The notes: generated by a model not told the origin, from the letters alone. Shown: positions 1 to 8,142, numbered from the stretch's first letter. The stretch is DNA of 60,338 nt from Rhodanobacter sp. 67-28 (GCA_001898415.1 MKTU01000019.1:1-60338); one strand, 5' to 3'. Translations and numbers: made by a program.

Positions 1-51
1 CACCACAAGCGGATTTTGAGTCCGCCGCGTCTACCATTCCGCCACACCGGC
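1..51 (-). tRNA. tRNA-Leu (anticodon CAA), 3' part cut by window start
   Basis: On the minus strand the sequence from 51 downwards reads as a leucine tRNA 5' half: a 7-nt acceptor strand GCCGGTG, T8-G9, a D arm with the GGTAGACGC signature of class II tRNAs, and an anticodon stem GCGGA/TCCGC closing the loop CTCAAAA, which gives anticodon CAA. The start of a long variable arm (TTGTGGTG) follows. The T arm and 3' acceptor lie outside the window, so the molecule cannot be folded completely. It lies downstream of the cysteine dioxygenase gene on the same strand. Confidence 0.9.
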
Positions 52-78
52 ATGCGTGAGCGGGGAATTATGCCGGGT

Positions 79-660
79 TCAGTGCACGCGGTCGAGACCC
101 AGCTGGCGCACGTCGCGGCCGTACCAGCGGTCTTCGGGCAGTGGCTGGAATACCGAGCAGCGAACCATCGGGCCGGAGTAGACGTGCAGGCTCACGGTGA
201 CGGCGTCGTCGCTGGGGTTGCGGATGCTGTGGTATTCGTGCGGCGGGATCAGGCTGCCGGCGGAGCCGGTGCCGGCCTGGATCGAGCCGACTGCCTGGAA
301 GCAGTAGCGTTGCGCATCGTGCTCCAGCAGTTCGTACTGCACGATCTCCAACGCGCCGTTCCAGACGCCCTCGACGCACCACATGCCATCGTGGTCGTGG
401 ATCGGCGTGCCCTGGCCCGGCCCCCAGGTCATCGCCACCACGCAGTAGCCGTGGTCTTCGCTGCGGTACAGCTCGCGGCGCGCGTAGTGCTCCGGGTTGG
501 CCTCGAACACGCATTCGGGCAGGCGCACTGCCTGCTCGCGGATCAGCCGGCACAGGCTCTGGCGCAGGCTGTCGGTGAGTTCGTGGGTGGTGGGTTTGGC
601 CACGGCGGCGTCGATCGCGTCGATCAGGGTGCGGCTGCCGGGGAAATCCAGGGTGAGCAT
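79..660 (-). CDS. Cysteine dioxygenase (cupin, thiol dioxygenase)
   Basis: Non-heme iron enzyme of 193 aa that oxidises L-cysteine to cysteine sulfinate with O2 in the cytoplasm. The cupin iron ligands are visible as H88-x-H90 (in PIHDHDGMWC) and H144 (in HEYHSIRN). Residues matching the mammalian enzyme are present: Tyr59/Arg61 (substrate carboxylate binding, marking the Arg-type cysteine enzyme rather than the Gln-type mercaptopropionate enzyme), Cys95 five residues after the second His, and the S157-H159-Y161 triad. Cys95 and Tyr161 are therefore placed to form the Cys-Tyr cofactor, which many bacterial homologues lack. It lies 33 bp downstream of the MetX-family gene on the same strand, probably in one transcript. 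Residue correspondence is by eye. Confidence 0.88.
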   Translation of the reverse strand: MLTLDFPGSRTLIDAIDAAVAKPTTHELTDSLRQSLCRLIREQAVRLPECVFEANPEHYARRELYRSEDHGYCVVAMTWGPGQGTPIHDHDGMWCVEGVWNGALEIVQYELLEHDAQRYCFQAVGSIQAGTGSAGSLIPPHEYHSIRNPSDDAVTVSLHVYSGPMVRCSVFQPLPEDRWYGRDVRQLGLDRVH

Positions 661-693
661 GGCGGTCTCGGATGGGCGAGTGGCGGCCAGAGT

Positions 694-1818
694 CTACCAG
701 TGCGGCGATGGCGCGGCCGCCAGGCGGTTCAGGAATCCGCCGATGGCGGGGCTGTAGTGCTCGATGTCGACCAGGAAAGCGTCGTGGCCCTGGGGCGAAT
801 CCAGCGCCACGAATTCCACCCTGGCGCCGGCGGCCTGCAGGCCTTCGGCGATCTGCTCCTGCTGCTGCAGCGGAAACAGGATGTCGGTGCTCACGCCGAT
901 CACCATGGCCTGTTCGATGCAGATGCGCTTGAGGCCTTCCTGCACGCTGCCGTGGCCGTACTCGGCGATGTCGAACCAGTCGCTGGCGCGCGACAGGTAC
1001 AGGTAGCAGTTGGGGTCGAAGGTGCGCACGAAACGCCGGGCATGGCCTTCGAGGTAGGACTCCACCTGGAACTCGCGGCCGAACGGCTCGTCCTCGCGCT
1101 GCTCCGGATCGAGCCGGATGCGCGCGAAGCGGCCGTTCCATTCCATCGCGGAGCGGTAGGTGATCACGCCCAGCTTGCGCGCGATGCTCATGCCGATGTC
1201 GGGGTAGTTGGCGTCGTCATAGGCGCCTTCGTTCCAGTGCCGGTCGAGGCGGATGGCCTCGCGCTGCAGGGAGCGGATCGCGATGGCGAACGGCTGCGCC
1301 TGCGGTGCGGTATCCACGCTGATGTGCGCGCGCACGCTGCCCGGGTGCAACAGCATGTAGGCCAGCGCGCTCATGCCGCCCATCGAGCAGCCGATCAGGC
1401 AGGCCAGCTGCGTGATGCCGAGGCTGGCGACCACGGCGTGCGCGGCATTGGCCACGTCTTCCAGCGCCAGCTCGGGAAAGCTCAGCCGATAGGGCTCGCC
1501 CGTGGCAGGGTCGAGCGACGCCGGACAGGTGGAGCCCTTGTCGCTGCCCAGCGAGTTCACGCAGATCGCGAACCAGCGATCCGTGTCGATCGCCTTGCCG
1601 GGGCCGGCCATGTCCTGCCACCAGCCGGGCGACGGGTCTTCATCGCACGAGGTCATGTGTGCACTGGGCGACAACCCGGTGAGCACCAGCACTGCGTTGT
1701 CGCGCGCTGCATTCAGCGTGCCCCAGGTTTCGTAGGCGACACGCCCGCCGTGCAGCTCGCCGCCGCGCTTCATCGGAAACGGCGAGGGCAGGTCGAGATA
1801 CCGGCGGGCGTCGCCCAT
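694..1818 (-). CDS. metX: MetX-family O-acyltransferase (homoserine or serine O-succinyltransferase)
   Basis: Alpha/beta-hydrolase of 374 aa in the MetX family, which transfers an acyl group from CoA to the hydroxyl of homoserine or serine for methionine or cysteine synthesis. The nucleophile is Ser145 in the elbow GCSMGG, with Asp312 (STDILFP) and His345 (SPQGHDAFLVD) completing the triad; the N-terminal GGxxxxxxVAYETWG strand region is typical. MetX enzymes of Xanthomonadales have been described as L-serine O-succinyltransferases feeding cysteine synthesis, so the substrate here may be serine rather than homoserine. The start ATG lies 2 bp after the ccmI stop, so it is probably co-transcribed with the ccm genes. 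The cysteine dioxygenase gene follows, consistent with a cysteine-related role. Substrate and acyl donor are inference. Confidence 0.85.
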   Translation of the reverse strand: MGDARRYLDLPSPFPMKRGGELHGGRVAYETWGTLNAARDNAVLVLTGLSPSAHMTSCDEDPSPGWWQDMAGPGKAIDTDRWFAICVNSLGSDKGSTCPASLDPATGEPYRLSFPELALEDVANAAHAVVASLGITQLACLIGCSMGGMSALAYMLLHPGSVRAHISVDTAPQAQPFAIAIRSLQREAIRLDRHWNEGAYDDANYPDIGMSIARKLGVITYRSAMEWNGRFARIRLDPEQREDEPFGREFQVESYLEGHARRFVRTFDPNCYLYLSRASDWFDIAEYGHGSVQEGLKRICIEQAMVIGVSTDILFPLQQQEQIAEGLQAAGARVEFVALDSPQGHDAFLVDIEHYSPAIGGFLNRLAAAPSPHW

Positions 1819-1820
1819 GG

Positions 1821-2876
1821 TCAGTGCACCTTGTCGATCGTGATGGCGACCGGCGTCTTGCGCGCGACATCGACCACGCCGGCATCGCCTTCGAGGTCGC
1901 CGGGCGCGGCGGTGGGCTGGCCGTCGTGGCTGATCCGCGCGCCGACGAAAACCCGTGCCACCGACGACAGCTTGAACGCGGGCGTCATCGCCATGGCGTC
2001 GTTGAGAGTGACCGTGGCGGGCAGCTTGACCGGCTCGATCCGGGCCACCGCCAGCGGCATCGGCGGGCCATCCGGCGCGCGCGCGTAGACATAGAGCACG
2101 TCGCCCTTGGCCAGCTTGCCCTGCAGCGACGGCGCCAGGGTGACGGTGACCCGCAACGAAGCACCTGCCGGCACAGCCGCTGCGGCGCTGCCGGAGGCAC
2201 CGGCCGGTGCGCCGCCGGCGCGGGCGTCGGCGATGGCGATCTGTTCGGCGACGGACTTCGCCACGCTGGAGCCGGGTTCGAGCTGCGGTTGCAGCAGGCG
2301 CCAGGTGGCGGCAGCGTTGCGGTAGTCGCCGCGCTGGAAGTCGCTGATGCCGAGCAGCCACAGCCCGCGCTGGTTGTCCGGGTGCTGCTTCACCGCACGC
2401 TGCAGCAGCTCGCGGGCGCGGCCTTCGATCTGGTGGTCGGCGCGCAGCATCGAATCGCTTTCGGCCCAGCCCACCATCGCCTCGGCGTTGTTGGCATCGA
2501 GCTTCAGCACGTGGTCCCACGCATCGCGCGCGTCGCCTGGCTGGCGCATCATCGCGCTGGTCTGTGCCAGCAGCATCCAGCCTTGCTGATCGTCGGGCTG
2601 CTGCGCCAGGTGCTCGCGCAGCTGGGCGATCGCCTGCGGCAGGCTGATCGGCGTCTGCGCCTGCGCAGAGACCCCGTTGAGTGCCGCCGGCGTGCCGACC
2701 TTGAGATAGAGCACGCCGGCACCCAGCGGCAGCAGCAGGGCGATGGACAGGCTCAGCACGAACACGCTGCGAGCGCGGCCGGAGCGGCGTCCCTCGCGCA
2801 CCAGGGGCACCAGCAGGGCAGCCAGCGCCAGCGCGACCATCAGCGCGGCCACCACGATAAAGGCGATTTTCACCAA
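1821..2876 (-). CDS. ccmI: Cytochrome c maturation protein CcmI (TPR heme-lyase subunit)
   Basis: 351-aa inner-membrane protein with two hydrophobic segments at about residues 5-25 and 42-60, TPR-like repeats at about 85-210 (LAQQPDDQQGWMLLAQT, VKQHPDNQRGLWLLG) and a C-terminal beta-rich domain (about 240-351) like the C-terminal part of CcmI/CycH. In the family this protein chaperones apocytochrome c to the CcmF-CcmH heme ligation complex in the periplasm. The start overlaps the end of ccmH by 7 bp and the stop is 2 bp before the MetX-family start. An Ala/Gly/Pro-rich linker (about 218-240) joins the two periplasmic domains. Confidence 0.9.
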   Translation of the reverse strand: MVKIAFIVVAALMVALALAALLVPLVREGRRSGRARSVFVLSLSIALLLPLGAGVLYLKVGTPAALNGVSAQAQTPISLPQAIAQLREHLAQQPDDQQGWMLLAQTSAMMRQPGDARDAWDHVLKLDANNAEAMVGWAESDSMLRADHQIEGRARELLQRAVKQHPDNQRGLWLLGISDFQRGDYRNAAATWRLLQPQLEPGSSVAKSVAEQIAIADARAGGAPAGASGSAAAAVPAGASLRVTVTLAPSLQGKLAKGDVLYVYARAPDGPPMPLAVARIEPVKLPATVTLNDAMAMTPAFKLSSVARVFVGARISHDGQPTAAPGDLEGDAGVVDVARKTPVAITIDKVH

Positions 2877-3355
2877 TCTTCCCCGTTGTCGGCGCTGTCG
2901 CCGACGGTCTTTGTGTCAACGCCTTCGCGCCTGCGTTTGCGGATCGCCACCAGCACCACGCCGGCGCCGGCCAGCAGAATCGCCAGCGGCCCGAACCAGA
3001 GCAGCACGGTGCCCGGCTTCAGCGGCGGGTCGTACAGGATGTAATTCGAATAGCGCGCGACCAGGTATTGCTTGATCTCCTCGTCGCTCTTGCCCTGCTG
3101 CATCAGCTTGAAGATCTGGTTGCGCAGGTCGCGGGCGATCGGCGCATTGGAATCGGCCAGCGTCTCGTTCTGGCACATCGGGCAACGCAGCTGGTGGGTG
3201 AGATGCTGGAAACGCAGTTCCTGCGTGTGATCCGTGAACGACATCGGCTCGATCGCCTGCGCGTGGGCGATGCCCGCGCACGTCAGCAGCGCGATGAAGA
3301 ACGCGAACAGCAACCCGCGGGCTGGCGATGCCCGATACCCGATGCCCGGTTTCAC
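2870..3355 (-). CDS. ccmH: Cytochrome c maturation protein CcmH (apocytochrome thioreductase)
   Basis: 161 aa starting at a GTG that overlaps the ccmG stop as GTGA, so translation is coupled. A signal/TM segment (about 14-33) precedes the periplasmic domain with the redox motif LRCPMCQN (Cys58, Cys61), and a C-terminal TM helix lies at about 118-140. In the family CcmH reduces the CxxCH thiols of apocytochrome c before heme attachment. The first codons (VKPGIGYRASP) are written by a heptad repeat related to those flanking ccmE/ccmF, so this N-terminal stretch looks like a repeat-derived addition. A later start is possible because the signal sequence proper begins at about residue 13. Confidence 0.9.
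   Translation of the reverse strand: MKPGIGYRASPARGLLFAFFIALLTCAGIAHAQAIEPMSFTDHTQELRFQHLTHQLRCPMCQNETLADSNAPIARDLRNQIFKLMQQGKSDEEIKQYLVARYSNYILYDPPLKPGTVLLWFGPLAILLAGAGVVLVAIRKRRREGVDTKTVGDSADNGEDW
3325..3350. repeat. Heptad repeat copy at the 5' end of ccmH
   Basis: On the minus strand the bases just after the ccmH GTG are three near-identical 7-bp units of the form GGGCATC / GGGTATC / GGGCATC. They encode the KPGIGYRASP stretch at the CcmH N-terminus. The unit resembles the GGGAATA/GGGAATC heptads found between ccmE and ccmF. Heptads of this general GGGNATN form occur scattered in xanthomonad genomes, but I cannot search for further copies here. Confidence 0.5.
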
Positions 3356-3894
3356 GGCGTCTCCTTCAACATCGCGGCGATCGCCGGCTTGACCTTGGTC
3401 GCCAGCACGTCCGGGGTGATCGGCCCGATGTGCTTGAAGCGGATCACGCCCTTCGCGTCGACCAGGAAGCTTTCCGGCGCGCCGTAGACGCCGAAGTCGA
3501 TCGCGGTCTGGCCGGACTCGTCGGCGATCAGCAACGCGTATGGGCTGCCGTGCGCCGCCAGCCAGGCCTTGGCGTCGGCCGGCGCATCCTTGTAGTTGTA
3601 GCCGACCAGCTTCACCCCAAGGCTCGGCGCTGCGGCGGTCAGCACGGGGTGTTCCACGCCGCACTCGATGCACCAGCTGGCGAACACGTTGAGCAGGTAG
3701 GGCTGGCCGAGCAGGTCGGCCTTGCTCACCGTCTGCGTCGGCTCGTACAGCTTGGGCAGGTTGAACGCGGGCGCGGGCTTGTTCAGCAGCGGCGTGGGGA
3801 TCGCGTTCGGATCGTGGCGCGTGTTCCACCAGATGCCGAACCCGAACAGGCCCACCAGCAGCATGAAACCGATGAACGGCAGCAGGCGATTCAT
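3352..3894 (-). CDS. ccmG: Thiol:disulfide interchange protein CcmG/DsbE
   Basis: 180-aa membrane-anchored thioredoxin-like protein with an N-terminal TM segment (about 5-22) and the active site WCIEC (Cys75, Cys78) in FASWCIECGVEHP, followed by the cis-Pro region YGAPESF. It passes electrons from CcdA/DsbD to CcmH and apocytochrome in the periplasm. The usual acidic groove sequence GVEHP is present. It overlaps ccmF upstream (ATGA) and ccmH downstream (GTGA), so all three are translationally coupled. Length is normal for the family. Confidence 0.95.
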   Translation of the reverse strand: MNRLLPFIGFMLLVGLFGFGIWWNTRHDPNAIPTPLLNKPAPAFNLPKLYEPTQTVSKADLLGQPYLLNVFASWCIECGVEHPVLTAAAPSLGVKLVGYNYKDAPADAKAWLAAHGSPYALLIADESGQTAIDFGVYGAPESFLVDAKGVIRFKHIGPITPDVLATKVKPAIAAMLKETP

Positions 3895-5864
3895 GCGCGG
3901 GTTTCCTGTGGCTGCAGGTCCAGCGAAGCGGTGGCATCAGCCGTGCGCTTGAGACGGAAGCGCTTGTCTGCGGCGCAGACGAAGCCACCCAGCATCATCA
4001 GCAAGCCGCCACCCCAGATCCAGCGCACGAATGGCTTGTAGTAGAGGCGCAGCGCCCACGCGCCTTCGATGTTGCCGGCGTCCATCGGCTCGCCCAACGC
4101 CACGTACAGGTCGCGGAACACGCCGGCGTCGACCGCCGACTCGGTCTGCACCTGACCGCGCGGGTAGGTACGCTTCTGCGGGTGCATGACCGCAATCTGC
4201 TTGTCGTCGCGGGTCACCGTGATCACGCCCTGGTCGGCTTTCCAGTTCGGGCCGGTGGTGCGGTGCACGCCATCGAAGCGGAAATCGTAACCGCTGATGT
4301 GCTGCGTTTCGCCCGGCGCCATGCGCACGTCGCGGGTCACGCTGAGCGATTCGGTCAGCAGCACGCCGGCGACGAACACCCCCACGCCAAGATGCGCCAG
4401 CAGCATGCCGGCCATCTCGCCCGGATAACGGCGGCCGCGCGGCACGTCGCGCCAGCGCTTGTAGGCATACAGCAGCACGCCCACGCCCAGCCACACCAGC
4501 GCCGCGACGCCGACGATCGCCTTGAGCTTGCCGTCGACGAAGAACGCCGCCACGATCGCGCAGGCCGCCGCGGCAACGCCGACGCGCAGCAGGATCTGCT
4601 TCAGCAGCGGCGATTCGCCCTTGCCCCAGCGCAGGAACGGCCCGAACGGCATCAGCAGCACGACCGGCAACATCAGCAGCGGGAACAGGAAGCCGAAATA
4701 CGGCGGGCCGACCGAGATCCGGCCCAGGTTCAGCGCGTCGCCGATCAGCGGGAACAGCGTGCCCAGCAACACCATCGCCGCAGCCACCGCGAACATCAGG
4801 TTGCCGATCAACAGCACGGTTTCGCGCGACAGCAGCTGGAACGCCTTGCCGCCGGCCACCTTGGGCGCCCGCAACGCGTACAGCAACAGCGAGCCGCCGA
4901 CCACGATGGTGAGGAAGATCAGGATGAACACGCCGCGGCGCGGATCGGAGGCGAACGCGTGCACCGAGGTCAGCACGCCCGAGCGCACCAGGAAGGTGCC
5001 CAGCAGGGACAGCGAGAACGCGAAGATCGAGAGCAGGATCGTCCACGCGCGCAGCGAGCCGCGCTTCTCGGTCACCGCCTGCGCATGGATCAATGCCGCG
5101 CCGACCAGCCACGGCATGAAGCTGGCGTTTTCCACCGGGTCCCAGAACCACCAACCGCCCCAGCCCAGCTCCGCATACGCCCACCAGCTGCCGGCGACGA
5201 TGCCCAGGGTGAGGAAGGCCCAGGCCACGTTGGTCCACGGTCGCGCCCAGCGCACCCACGCCTGTTCCAGCTCGCCGCCGAGCAGGCCGGCGATGGCAAA
5301 CGCGAAGGCCACGGAGAAGCCGACGTAGCCGGTGTACAGCACCGGCGGGTGGAAGGCCATGCCGGGGTCCTGCAGCACCGGGTTGAGATCCGCGCCGTCG
5401 CCGGGCATCGGCAGCAGCCGGCCGAACGGGTCGGAGGTAAACACGATGAAGGCGAGAAAGCCCACCGCGATCAATCCCATTACCGCGAGCACGCGCGAGG
5501 CGAACACTTCGGGCAGCTTGTAACTGAACGCGGCCAGCGCCACCGTCCACACGTTGAGGATGAAGATCCACAACAGCAGCGAACCCTCGTGCGCGCCCCA
5601 CACCGCGGCGATGCGGTAGTACCACGGCAGCTCCAGGTTGGAGTTGTCGGCCACGTACTGCACCGAGAAATCGAAATGCAGGAACGCCCACACCAGGATG
5701 CCGAAGGCGAACGCCACGAACACCGCCTGGCCCGCCGCCGCCGGCCGCGCCACCGCCATCAGCGCGTGATTGCCGCGCCACGCGCCGATCAGCGGCAGGA
5801 CGCCCTGTGCCAGGGCGAGCAGCAGGGCGAGAATCAGTGCAAGTTGGCCGAGTTCGGGGGTCAT
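3891..5864 (-). CDS. ccmF: Heme lyase subunit CcmF
   Basis: 657-aa polytopic inner-membrane protein, the catalytic core of the heme ligation complex that attaches heme from holo-CcmE to apocytochrome c. The conserved tryptophan-rich WWD motif is seen as WGGWWFWDPVENASFMPW at about residues 235-252, and about 13-15 hydrophobic segments fit the family. A large periplasmic loop near the C-terminus (about 500-600) precedes the last helix. The ATG is preceded by heptad repeats rather than a clear Shine-Dalgarno sequence, which is unusual in this otherwise tightly packed operon. The stop overlaps ccmG (ATGA). Confidence 0.95.
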   Translation of the reverse strand: MTPELGQLALILALLLALAQGVLPLIGAWRGNHALMAVARPAAAGQAVFVAFAFGILVWAFLHFDFSVQYVADNSNLELPWYYRIAAVWGAHEGSLLLWIFILNVWTVALAAFSYKLPEVFASRVLAVMGLIAVGFLAFIVFTSDPFGRLLPMPGDGADLNPVLQDPGMAFHPPVLYTGYVGFSVAFAFAIAGLLGGELEQAWVRWARPWTNVAWAFLTLGIVAGSWWAYAELGWGGWWFWDPVENASFMPWLVGAALIHAQAVTEKRGSLRAWTILLSIFAFSLSLLGTFLVRSGVLTSVHAFASDPRRGVFILIFLTIVVGGSLLLYALRAPKVAGGKAFQLLSRETVLLIGNLMFAVAAAMVLLGTLFPLIGDALNLGRISVGPPYFGFLFPLLMLPVVLLMPFGPFLRWGKGESPLLKQILLRVGVAAAACAIVAAFFVDGKLKAIVGVAALVWLGVGVLLYAYKRWRDVPRGRRYPGEMAGMLLAHLGVGVFVAGVLLTESLSVTRDVRMAPGETQHISGYDFRFDGVHRTTGPNWKADQGVITVTRDDKQIAVMHPQKRTYPRGQVQTESAVDAGVFRDLYVALGEPMDAGNIEGAWALRLYYKPFVRWIWGGGLLMMLGGFVCAADKRFRLKRTADATASLDLQPQETRA

Positions 5865-5873
5865 GGGTTTGAG

Positions 5874-6013
5874 CCGGGAATAGGGAATAGGGAGTGGGGA
5901 ATAGGTGAAAGCGAGGCACCACGCAGTTTCGGCGCGCTTCGGTGCAGCAATTGACAGCAGGGAATGGTGTGCACGGCTTTTCCGATTCCCTATTCTCGAT
6001 TCCCTATTCCCGG
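5874..6013. repeat. Inverted pair of GGGAATA heptad repeats between ccmF and ccmE
   Basis: Two heptad arrays face each other around a roughly 75-bp spacer. The left array (5874-5905) reads CCGGGAATAGGGAATAGGG and then AGTGGGGAATAGG. The right array (about 5983-6013) is its inverse; read on the minus strand it starts CCGGGAATAGGGAATC. The first 15 bp of the arms are identical, so a long stem could form in RNA or DNA. The right copy contains the ccmE stop codon and encodes the last residues of CcmE (KPGIGNRE). The spacer holds no gene. Confidence 0.75.
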
Positions 6014-6442
6014 CTTCTCGGCATGCGCCTTCGCCATCGCGTCCTTCAGTTCCTTGGGCATGTAGGTTTCGTCGTGCTTGGCCAGCACTTCGGTGGCGAC
6101 GAAGCGGGCGCCGGCCATGTGGCCGGTGGCAATCACCGACTGGTTGTCGCGGAACAGGTCCGGGAGGATGCCGGTGTACTCCACCGGCATCGCGCCGCCG
6201 GCGTCGACCACGGTGAAGGTGACCTTGAGCGAATCGCTGGAGCGCTGGATCGAGCCGGCCTTGACCATGCCGCCGAGGCGAAAGGTCTTGTAGCCGCTGG
6301 CCTGGCCGGACTGCACCTGGCTCGGCGTGAGCAGGTAGTTCATGTTGTTCTGCAGCGCCACCACCACCAGCACGGTGGCTAGCGTGGCCGCGGCGAGGAT
6401 CAGCAAGACGATGACGAGGCGGCGCTTGCGGGTGGGGTTCAT
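5990..6442 (-). CDS. ccmE: Heme chaperone CcmE
   Basis: 150-aa periplasmic heme chaperone anchored by one N-terminal TM helix (about 9-30). It binds heme covalently through a histidine, seen here as His123 in [11 protein letters not shown] with Tyr127 nearby, and passes it from CcmC to CcmF. The conserved [11 protein letters not shown] and [11 protein letters not shown] segments are intact. I chose the ATG at 6442, giving MNPTRKRR as in E. coli CcmE; an in-frame ATG two codons earlier (6448) is also possible. The last eight residues (KPGIGNRE) and the TAG stop come from a heptad repeat, so the native C-terminus was probably altered by repeat insertion; that tail is not needed for heme binding in the family. 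Confidence 0.95.
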   Translation of the reverse strand: MNPTRKRRLVIVLLILAAATLATVLVVVALQNNMNYLLTPSQVQSGQASGYKTFRLGGMVKAGSIQRSSDSLKVTFTVVDAGGAMPVEYTGILPDLFRDNQSVIATGHMAGARFVATEVLAKHDETYMPKELKDAMAKAHAEKPGIGNRE

Positions 6443-6464
6443 GGGCATGGCAGGTCTGTGCCGG

Positions 6465-6701
6465 TCAGGCGGACGGCGTGGAAGGAGGTGAATGACGTTG
6501 CTGACGGGCACTCTGACGGGCCAGTCGCGCGCGAAGTTCCCGCAGCACGCGGTGGCGGCGCAGTCCCGGCGCGAGGCTGTCCGCAACGAGCACGATGAAG
6601 AACACCGCGTAGGCTGGCCACACGTAGGCGGCGTAGCCGCCCATCCTGAAGAAGGCGGCGGCCTCGCCGCCCGCGGCGAAAAATTGCTGCAGCGCGCTCA
6701 T
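6465..6701 (-). CDS. ccmD: Heme exporter protein CcmD
   Basis: Small 78-aa protein with one TM helix (about 23-42) and the family signature [16 protein letters not shown], followed by an Arg-rich cytoplasmic tail. CcmD stabilises the CcmC-CcmE complex and helps release holo-CcmE from the CcmABC transporter. The ATG overlaps the ccmC stop (ATGA), so translation is coupled. A 22-bp gap separates its stop from the ccmE start. The tail is longer than in E. coli CcmD and rich in Arg, Gln and Ser/Pro. Confidence 0.92.
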   Translation of the reverse strand: MSALQQFFAAGGEAAAFFRMGGYAAYVWPAYAVFFIVLVADSLAPGLRRHRVLRELRARLARQSARQQRHSPPSTPSA

Positions 6702-7459
6702 CGGTCGGCCTCGTCTTCGGCAATCTTGCGTACCCAGTCCTTGCCGCCTTCCATGTCCAGCAGGTCGGTGCGCGCACGGCGGAACAGGCTGCCGGCGTAG
6801 TAGAACTTGGTCGCCAGGGTCATCGTCAGCAGCGGCCACAGCATGTCCCACGCCATCTTCGACTGGCCGAACACGTTGACCGTGCTGCCCTGGTGCAAGG
6901 TGTTCCACCAGTTAACCGAGAAGTGCACGATCGGCACGTTGATGACGCCGATGATGGCCAGGAAGCCGGCGGCGCGCGCGCCCTGGCGGCGATCCTCGAA
7001 CGCGTGGTACAGGCCGATGACGCCGAGATACAGGAACAGCAGCACCAGCTCGGAGGTCAGCCGCGCGTCCCAGGTCCACCAGGTGCCCCACATCGGCTTG
7101 CCCCACAACGAGCCGGTGACCAGGGTGATGAAGGTGAACGCCGCGCCGATCGGCGCCGATTGCATCGCCACCACCTCGGCCAGCTTGATCCGCCACACCA
7201 GCGCGACGAACGAGGCCACGCCCATCACCGCGTAGATGAACATGCTCATCCACGCACTGGGCACGTGGATGAAGATGATCCGGTAGGCGTCGCCCTGCTG
7301 GTAGTCGGCCGGCGCCAGCACCAGGCCGCCGTACAGCGCGACCGCGCCCAGCAGCAGCGCCAGCGCCATCGCCCACGGCTGCAGCGCGCCGGCGAAGCGG
7401 TAGAACGTCGGCGGCGAGCCGAGCTTGTGCAACCAGAGCGGAATCCAGTCAGACATCAT
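6698..7459 (-). CDS. ccmC: Heme exporter protein CcmC
   Basis: 253-aa inner-membrane protein with six hydrophobic segments. It presents heme to CcmE in the periplasm. The WWD motif WGTWWTWDARLTS lies between two conserved histidines that ligate heme in the family (IFIHVPSAWMS and PIVHFSVNWWNTLHQ). The ATG at 7459 overlaps the ccmB stop (ATGA); a second ATG follows directly, so the first residue is uncertain by one. The stop overlaps ccmD (ATGA). Confidence 0.95.
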   Translation of the reverse strand: MMSDWIPLWLHKLGSPPTFYRFAGALQPWAMALALLLGAVALYGGLVLAPADYQQGDAYRIIFIHVPSAWMSMFIYAVMGVASFVALVWRIKLAEVVAMQSAPIGAAFTFITLVTGSLWGKPMWGTWWTWDARLTSELVLLFLYLGVIGLYHAFEDRRQGARAAGFLAIIGVINVPIVHFSVNWWNTLHQGSTVNVFGQSKMAWDMLWPLLTMTLATKFYYAGSLFRRARTDLLDMEGGKDWVRKIAEDEADR

Positions 7460-8142
7460 GCGTCCAGGGCAATGCGAAGGGCGGCCGCGCAGGCCAGCGG
7501 CGCCAGCACCACGGCGAGCACCAGGGCGGCAGCCAGCCAGGCGATCGGTGCCAGCCACGGCAGCCCCTGTTGGGCGGCAGCCACCGCGCCGGCGGCGAAG
7601 ATCACGGCCGGCACGCACAAAGGCAGCAGCATCAAGGCGAGCAGCATACCAGAGCGCCGCGTGCCGGCCGTCAGCGCCACCAGCACGGCACCGAGCAGGC
7701 TGAGCAGCGGCGTGGCCAGCAGCAGCGCCAGCAGCAGTACCGGAATCACCGCGCCGGGCAGGTGCAGCATCGCCGCCAGCAGCGGCGCGATCACGATCAG
7801 CGGCAGCGCGGTGGCCAGCCAGTGGGCGAGGATCTTCATGCCCAGCAGCAGCGCCAGCGGCTGCGGCGACAGCACCAGTTGTTCCAGCGAACCGTCCTCG
7901 ATGTCGCTGGCGAACATCGCATCCAGCGCCAGCAGCATCGCCAGCAACACGGTGACCAGCACCACCCCGCCGGCAATCCGCTGCAGCAGGGTGTCTTCCG
8001 GGCCCAGCGCGAACGGAAACAGCGTGGCCACGATCACCGCGTACAGCACCGGCATGGCGATGTCGCCGCGGCGACGCCAGGCGAGCGCGAGATCGCGCCG
8101 CAGCATCGCGGCGCAGGCGGTGCCGAGGCCCGGCCGGTTCAT
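7456..8142 (-). CDS. ccmB: Heme exporter permease CcmB
   Basis: 228-aa polytopic membrane protein with about six hydrophobic segments. Together with the ATPase CcmA it forms the ABC transporter that releases holo-CcmE from CcmC. The N-terminal RRDLALAWRRRGD and the segment DIEDGSLEQLVLSPQPL are characteristic of CcmB. A good Shine-Dalgarno sequence (GGGAGGAGC on the minus strand) precedes the ATG. It is separated from ccmA by 81 bp, the second largest gap in the operon, which contains a short imperfect hairpin. Confidence 0.93.
   Translation of the reverse strand: MNRPGLGTACAAMLRRDLALAWRRRGDIAMPVLYAVIVATLFPFALGPEDTLLQRIAGGVVLVTVLLAMLLALDAMFASDIEDGSLEQLVLSPQPLALLLGMKILAHWLATALPLIVIAPLLAAMLHLPGAVIPVLLLALLLATPLLSLLGAVLVALTAGTRRSGMLLALMLLPLCVPAVIFAAGAVAAAQQGLPWLAPIAWLAAALVLAVVLAPLACAAALRIALDA

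Noticed and set aside
16..2088. 690-codon open frame on the plus strand over cdo/metX
   Set aside because: Shadow of two minus-strand enzymes with intact active sites; no ribosome site and begins in a tRNA gene.
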